Below are positions 4,684 through 7,913 of a stretch of 7,913 nt of DNA, piece after piece. The stretch spans positions 1 to 7,913 of the forward strand of contig JALOAP010000122.1 of NCBI GenBank assembly GCA_023228745.1, read 5' to 3'. Positions within the stretch are counted from its first letter, which is position 1; each line of letters begins with the position of its first letter. Source of the DNA: Dehalococcoidia bacterium. GTDB taxonomy: Bacteria > Chloroflexota > Dehalococcoidia > Tepidiformales > Tepidiformaceae. Under the pieces are notes generated by a model that did not search any database, had not been told where the DNA came from, and was given only the letters and a program-made list of their open reading frames with translations. The translations under genes were made by a program, and so were the position numbers.

Positions 4684-4712
4684 GTGACCCGCTGGACCGC
4701 GGGCTCTACGCT
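4684..4712 (+). promoter_or_regulatory. Promoter for the glycoside-hydrolase-like gene, leaderless type
   Basis: GTGACC (4684-4689, 4 of 6 matches to TTGACA), a 17-bp spacer and TACGCT (4707-4712) end exactly 6 nt before the ATG at 4719. There is no ribosome-binding site. This supports the ATG at 4719 over the in-frame upstream ATG at 4662, which would lie upstream of the promoter. Confidence 0.55.
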
Positions 4713-4718
4713 CGACCC

Positions 4719-5936
4719 ATGAGCCTCGCCGCCCCCGAGCAGTCCCCCGTCGCGGACGAGCGCACCCCGTTCGAGCCACCGCCAGCCCGCCGTGGGCTGG
4801 CGATCACGGTAGTGGCCGGGGCGTTCGGGTGCATCGTGGTGCTTGCGGGGCTGGCGTTCGCCTTCAACCGGCTCGCCTGGCCGCAGACCGAGCCACTCGG
4901 AAGCCCGGTGATGGGCATCAACTATAGCTGCGACTACGCCGAATACCTGCTGCTCGAAGACCCCACGCGCGGCCTCGGCTGGGCCGAGGACGACCGGCCC
5001 GGCCGCGTGCAATGGTGCGCAGGCACATTCGCGACGCTCCTTCGCGACACCGGCGCGGCCCACGTTCGCATCTCCGTGTATTGGGACGAAGTGGAGCCGC
5101 GGGAGGGCGAGTTCGACTTCGCGCTGCTCGATGCGCTGATCGAAACAGCGGCCGCGCACGATGCGAAGGTCTTCCTCACGGTCGGGATAAAGGCGCAGCG
5201 GCACCCGGAGTACTACATCCCCGGATGGGCGCTCGACGACGTGCACATGCCGCACGGCGCGGTGGTAACCGATGACCCCTTGCTGCGCGAGCGCGCGTTG
5301 CGGATGGTCGAAGCCGTCCTGCGGCACGCTGCGCCCTCCCCGGTGGTCGAGGCCTGGGGCGCCGACAACGAGCCGTTCGTGCCATCGCAGCGCGCCAGCA
5401 TGTGGCGACTGGGCCGCGATTTCGTCCAGGAGGAGGTGGGCCTGGTCCGGGCGCTCGACCCGCAACAGCGGCCGGTGGTCATCACCCAGGCGCAACACCA
5501 CCTCTGGGACAGCTACCGCAGGGAACGGGAGTGGATCCTGGAGGACGCGGATGTGCTCGGCATGAGCCTCTACCCCTTCCGGAACTACTCGGTACTCGGG
5601 GTCGATATGGTCGTCCCTATCCCGGAGCTGGCGCCGGTGCACCCGAACTACGCGGCCCACCGCAAGGAGGCGCACGAGCGCGGCCGCGAATACTGGATCA
5701 CCGAACTGCAGGCGGAGCCGTGGGCGGATTTCGACATGCACCTCATCTCGCCCGGGCGCCCATCGCCCAACCTTTCGCCCGAGAAGCTGCGCAAGAGCGT
5801 CGAATATGCACGGCGCACCGGCGCCGACCGTGCGTACCTCTGGGGCGCCGAGTGGTGGCTGTTCCAGCGCGAACGGTACGGCGATGCGACGTGGATGGAC
5901 CTCGGTGCGCGACTGCTCGCCGGCGAGTACGACTAG
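4719..5936 (+). CDS. Membrane-anchored TIM-barrel glycoside-hydrolase-like protein
   Basis: With the start at 4719 the product has 405 residues. A cytoplasmic, proline-rich N-terminus is followed by one membrane segment (about residues 27-49), so the catalytic part is probably outside the membrane as a signal-anchored domain. The remainder looks like a clan GH-A (beta/alpha)8 barrel. An early strand reads MGINYSCDYAEY, then come HVRISVYWDEVEPREGEFDF (the typical 'W-x-x-x-E-P-x-x-G-x-F-D-F' after strand 2) and KVFLTVGIKAQRHPEYY. VVEAWGADNEPF supplies the probable acid/base E218 in an N-E-P motif, and YWITELQAEPW supplies the probable nucleophile E329. The family cannot be fixed from sequence alone; GH5- or GH42-like enzymes share these features. 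No sugar transporter or regulator is adjacent. The stop codon overlaps the convergent toxin gene by 4 nt. Confidence 0.75.
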   Translation: MSLAAPEQSPVADERTPFEPPPARRGLAITVVAGAFGCIVVLAGLAFAFNRLAWPQTEPLGSPVMGINYSCDYAEYLLLEDPTRGLGWAEDDRPGRVQWCAGTFATLLRDTGAAHVRISVYWDEVEPREGEFDFALLDALIETAAAHDAKVFLTVGIKAQRHPEYYIPGWALDDVHMPHGAVVTDDPLLRERALRMVEAVLRHAAPSPVVEAWGADNEPFVPSQRASMWRLGRDFVQEEVGLVRALDPQQRPVVITQAQHHLWDSYRREREWILEDADVLGMSLYPFRNYSVLGVDMVVPIPELAPVHPNYAAHRKEAHERGREYWITELQAEPWADFDMHLISPGRPSPNLSPEKLRKSVEYARRTGADRAYLWGAEWWLFQRERYGDATWMDLGARLLAGEYD

Positions 5937-6316
5937 CGAATAAGCACGATCGGCACGGCCAGGTCGAGGCGGCCCCAGTTCTGATCCGCTGTGAGAACCG
6001 GCAGATGGAGCCGCAGCGCGAGCGCGAGGGCGAAGCGGTCACCGAGCGAGAGCCCAAACGGGCGCGTCACCGTTCGGAGGGCCGCCGCCTCGAACGCGAG
6101 GGCACGGTCAGCGTCGAAGACCTCGAGTCCGACAGGCGCGAGGATCCGTTCGATCTCCGAACCCGTAGCGCCGGACTCAACGAGCTTCGTAACGACCTCG
6201 GCGAAGTTGACGCTTGAAATGGCGAGGTGCCCAGCAAAGGGATCGATCACGTGGCCACCAGGCTCCCCTTGGAGAGCCGCAAGCACTGGTGAAGCGTCCG
6301 TGACCACTTCAATCAA
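5933..6316 (-). CDS. PIN-domain toxin, VapC-like ribonuclease
   Basis: This 127-residue PIN-domain protein has all four acidic metal-binding residues: D7 (VVTDASPVLAAL), E40 (ISSVNFAEVVTKLVESG), D93 (GLSLGDRFALALALRLHLPVLTAD) and D111 of the same block. This is the VapC-type Mg-dependent endoribonuclease pattern; such toxins usually cleave tRNA or rRNA until bound by their antitoxin. The start is inferred as TTG at 6316, which overlaps the last 8 nt of the upstream antitoxin-like gene and has GGGAAG 7 nt upstream. A GTG at 6307 is an alternative. The frame stays open to 6460, but the extra N-terminal residues are proline-rich and unlike PIN proteins. The TAG stop shares CTAG with the stop of the convergent glycoside-hydrolase-like gene. 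The toxin call is well supported; the target is unknown. Confidence 0.87.
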   Translation of the reverse strand: MIEVVTDASPVLAALQGEPGGHVIDPFAGHLAISSVNFAEVVTKLVESGATGSEIERILAPVGLEVFDADRALAFEAAALRTVTRPFGLSLGDRFALALALRLHLPVLTADQNWGRLDLAVPIVLIR

Positions 6317-6491
6317 CGAGTGCTTCCCGGTGGCGCTCAGCAATGAGCTCGTCGGCGAGGCTTCGATCAGTGGGCATGAAGGGCCTGGCCCTGGCCCTGG
6401 CAAGCTCCATCGCCGCCCGCTGCTCCTCGGTGGGCTTGCGGCGCAGCAGCTCCGCCACAACCTCTTCCTTTGACCGCTTGCGCGCTATCAC
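6309..6491 (-). CDS. Small antitoxin-like protein upstream of the PIN toxin
   Basis: The 60-residue charged protein is mostly helical: a basic N-terminus (MIARKRSKEEVVAELLRRK), a Glu/Arg/Ala-rich middle and a C-terminal TDRSLADELIAERHREAL. The last block resembles the toxin-binding tail ('D-x-L-I-A-E-R-R-x-E-A') of antitoxins paired with PIN toxins. It is translationally coupled to the toxin by an 8-nt overlap, the usual order and arrangement for vapBC. No canonical AbrB, Phd or complete ribbon-helix-helix domain is obvious, so DNA binding cannot be claimed. Start: GTG at 6491, 6 nt after a strong TATACT box, without a Shine-Dalgarno site. This gives the pair its own promoter although a co-directional gene ends 24 nt upstream. 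Confidence 0.7.
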   Translation of the reverse strand: MIARKRSKEEVVAELLRRKPTEEQRAAMELARARARPFMPTDRSLADELIAERHREALVD

Positions 6492-6497
6492 GAAAGA

Positions 6498-6527
6498 AGT
6501 ATAGCGAGCACAGTGTCACCCGGTCAG
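6498..6527 (-). promoter_or_regulatory. Promoter of the toxin-antitoxin pair, leaderless type
   Basis: On the minus strand TATACT (6503-6498; 5 of 6 matches to TATAAT) ends 6 nt before the GTG at 6491. CTGACC (6527-6522; 4 of 6 matches to TTGACA) lies 18 bp further upstream, inside the end of the receiver-like gene. This is the best -10 box in the window and would make a leaderless message. Confidence 0.6.
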
Positions 6528-6857
6528 CCGTCGTGCCGCGCGGACCACATCGGCCACTTCGAACGGCTCGCGGATGAAGACGTCACACGCGCCGTCAGGC
6601 GGACGCTCATAGGCGGACGTCATGATCACGGGGACCACCGGGCCGCAACACTGCCGGAAGCGCAGGGCAAGCTCCGGGCCATCCATGCCCGGGAGGATGT
6701 TCCCGGTGACGAGCAGCGAGAAATGACCTTCGTGACGTTTGATGAGTTCGAGTGCCTGCTCAGCGGTGGAAGCGGCGACAACGGAGCGATCGAGTTCTGC
6801 CAAAGACGCAACGAGCAACCGCCGCAGCGGAGCGCTGCGGTGAACGACAAGGATCAT
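6516..6857 (-). CDS. Degenerate receiver-domain (pseudo-response-regulator) protein
   Basis: The 113-residue product is a single receiver domain without an output domain. The order of elements is kept: ILVVHRSAPLRRLL (strand 1 and helix 1), FSLLVTGNILPGMDGPELA (strand 3 and the PGMDG loop), VPVIMTSA (strand 4 with T80) and VFIREPFEVADVVRAARRL (strand 5 and helix 5). The catalytic residues are not. The acidic pair after strand 1 is H6-R7, the phospho-acceptor aspartate four residues before the P56-G57 turn is G52, and the lysine before the last proline is E97. It is therefore unlikely to be phosphorylated in the normal way and may act as a binding or decoy receiver. The ATG at 6857 begins the domain exactly and follows CAATCT by 6 nt; TTG 6908 and ATG 6896 are alternatives. 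No histidine kinase is nearby. Confidence 0.78.
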   Translation of the reverse strand: MILVVHRSAPLRRLLVASLAELDRSVVAASTAEQALELIKRHEGHFSLLVTGNILPGMDGPELALRFRQCCGPVVPVIMTSAYERPPDGACDVFIREPFEVADVVRAARRLTG

Positions 6858-6863
6858 GGTCCC

Positions 6864-6869
6864 AGATTG
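6864..6869 (-). promoter_or_regulatory. -10-like box for the receiver-like gene
   Basis: On the minus strand CAATCT ends 6 nt before the ATG at 6857. It keeps the most important positions of a -10 box (A2 and T6) but lacks the first T, and no -35 box is seen. Its value is mainly that it has the same distance to the start as the other leaderless-type genes. Confidence 0.35.
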
Positions 6870-6990
6870 GCAGGTTTGTGTGGCTGTTTCGTTCATCGAT
6901 CGCGCCAAAACATGTCGCCAGAATCACAGCCCTCCGTGCTACGCCCTGCCGCTCTGGCCCGGAACCTGCATCCACCTCGAAAAGAGCCCG

Positions 6991-6996
6991 TATAGT
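6991..6996 (+). promoter_or_regulatory. -10 box for the MFS gene, leaderless type
   Basis: TATAGT (5 of 6 matches to TATAAT) ends 6 nt before the GTG at 7003, with no Shine-Dalgarno site. A -35 box is not convincing. The element fixes the otherwise uncertain GTG start and lies in the 145-bp divergent spacer shared with the receiver-like gene. Confidence 0.6.
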
Positions 6997-7002
6997 GGCG
7001 CC

Positions 7003-7913
7003 GTGGTTCCCGCGTCCTTCTTCGAACGTCACGCCGGGCTTGCAGCGCTGGCCTCGCGCGACTACCGGCTCCTGCTGCTCGGGTCGACGCTCGTGGGCAT
7101 GGCCATGCCCCTGCAGTTTCTCACGCAGATCTTCTGGGTGCAGGACAACTACCCCCACCGCGACGTCTTTTATGTCGGTCTTATCGCCGGGAGCCGCGGC
7201 GTCGCGATGCTCGTGTTCAGCCTGCTCGGGGGCGCCATCGCCGACCGTTTCGAACGGCGGCGCGTGCTGCTCTGGTGCGAAGTTGCCGCGCTGCTGCTCA
7301 ACGGTGGTGTCGCCCTCCTCATGCTCACAAATCCGTTCGGCGACGCCACCATCGCGGCGCTGATCGTGTTCACGTTCTTCGCGGCGGGGAACATGGCAAT
7401 CGACATGCCGGCGCGAAACGCGGCCATCCCGGCGGTCGTGGGCATGGACCACATCGGCAGTGCGATCAGCCTGAACATGGTGGCGATGCAGGCGACGTTC
7501 CCGCTGATGGTCCCCGTCACCGGGCTCGTGAACGACCTCTTCGCACCGGGGCACGTCTACTCCGCAAGTCTCCTCGCGTGGGCCGCCATCATCCCCCTCA
7601 TCGCCGCCCTGCGATTCCGCGACACCGGCCGCGGCGACCGGACAGCGGGGGTGCTGCGCAACATCGGCCAGGGGCTTGGCTACACCCGGCGTGATGCCAC
7701 GATCTTCGCTGTCATCTCGCTTCTCATCCTCCTGCAGGTGGTGGGTATGCCGGGTGTTGCCACACTCGGGCCCGTGTGGATGACCGACGTCCTCGGCCTG
7801 AGCAAGCGCGAGTTCGGCCTGATCGGGATGACCTGGGGCCTCGGCACGATGATCGGGTCGGTGTTCTTCGCATGGCGAAGCGCGCTTTCCCCGCGCGGCA
7901 CGACACTTTGCGC
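7003..7913 (+). CDS. MFS transporter, EntS/MFS_3-like, 3' end beyond window
   Basis: Reading from GTG 7003 gives 303 codons open to the right edge, so the gene is truncated by the window. The predicted protein begins MVPASFFERHAGLAALASRD and then shows alternating hydrophobic helices: about residues 21-42, 56-80, 88-109, 115-135, 150-180 and 186-206, and again after 230. The cytoplasmic loop GGAIADRFERRR (76-87) is the MFS motif A, and NMAIDMPARNAAIP (130-143) is the 'D-x-P-x-R-x-A-x-x-P' motif of the MFS_3 subgroup, which includes enterobactin exporters and macrolide efflux-type pumps. It sits in the inner membrane and probably exports a small molecule with proton coupling; the substrate cannot be told. 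It is transcribed divergently from the receiver-like gene. Confidence 0.88.
   Translation, partial: MVPASFFERHAGLAALASRDYRLLLLGSTLVGMAMPLQFLTQIFWVQDNYPHRDVFYVGLIAGSRGVAMLVFSLLGGAIADRFERRRVLLWCEVAALLLNGGVALLMLTNPFGDATIAALIVFTFFAAGNMAIDMPARNAAIPAVVGMDHIGSAISLNMVAMQATFPLMVPVTGLVNDLFAPGHVYSASLLAWAAIIPLIAALRFRDTGRGDRTAGVLRNIGQGLGYTRRDATIFAVISLLILLQVVGMPGVATLGPVWMTDVLGLSKREFGLIGMTWGLGTMIGSVFFAWRSALSPRGTTLC

Noticed and set aside
4662..4718. Upstream ATG for the glycoside-hydrolase-like gene
   Set aside because: The extra 19 residues overlap the predicted promoter; the ATG at 4719 sits exactly 6 nt after a -10 box.
4620..5741. Long antisense ORF opposite the glycoside-hydrolase-like gene
   Set aside because: Shadow frame with Arg/His/Val-rich low-complexity translation; the plus frame has a membrane anchor and catalytic motifs.
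6317..6460. N-terminal extension of the PIN toxin to 6460
   Set aside because: The extension is proline/arginine-rich, overlaps most of the antitoxin gene in another frame and lies before the point where PIN proteins normally begin.
6513..6995. Plus-strand ORF opposite the receiver-like gene
   Set aside because: No domain is visible, and the minus frame shows a complete, ordered receiver fold.

Overview
The window is GC-rich (roughly two-thirds G+C by eye) bacterial chromosomal DNA with short transcription units, few Shine-Dalgarno sites and repeat-laden spacers. A zinc-ribbon/DUF4328 membrane protein, an orphan sensory-rhodopsin-transducer homologue, dispersed 'CAGTCGCCAG' spacer repeats and apparent leaderless starts fit Chloroflexota or a similar GC-rich lineage. 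This is an inference; the window holds no rRNA or other phylogenetic marker.

Layout, left to right: the C-terminal end of a MarC-family membrane protein (1-246, cut by the window edge); a small thioredoxin-like [2Fe-2S] ferredoxin (358-741); a 111-aa helical protein of unknown function (784-1119); an Anabaena sensory rhodopsin transducer (ASRT) family protein (1257-1631) bracketed by two direct copies of an approximately 80-115 bp intergenic repeat; a 667-bp stretch (1632-2298) with no conventional gene, which holds a 29-codon ORF with a strong ribosome-binding site, a predicted structured RNA and a perfect-palindrome terminator; proB, glutamate 5-kinase with a PUA domain (2299-3408); a convergent repeat-rich spacer; a zinc-ribbon/DUF4328 membrane protein on the minus strand (3528-4586); a divergently oriented, membrane-anchored TIM-barrel glycoside-hydrolase-like protein (4719-5936); a minus-strand cluster of a degenerate receiver-domain protein, a small antitoxin-like protein and an intact PIN-domain VapC-like toxin (6857 down to 5933); and the N-terminal part of an MFS exporter (7003 to the right edge).

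The genes do not form one pathway. The clearest shared feature is regulatory. Seven start codons (358, 784, 2299, 4719 and 7003 on plus; 6491 and 6857 on minus) have a -10-like hexamer (TANNNT, or CAATCT once) ending exactly 6-7 nt before the start and no Shine-Dalgarno, which is the pattern of leaderless mRNAs. The ASRT gene, the 29-codon ORF and the zinc-ribbon gene instead have ribosome-binding sites. The most novel-looking object is the small-ORF/structured-RNA/terminator unit at about 1865-2131. No CRISPR array, tRNA, rRNA, transposase or phage gene was seen.
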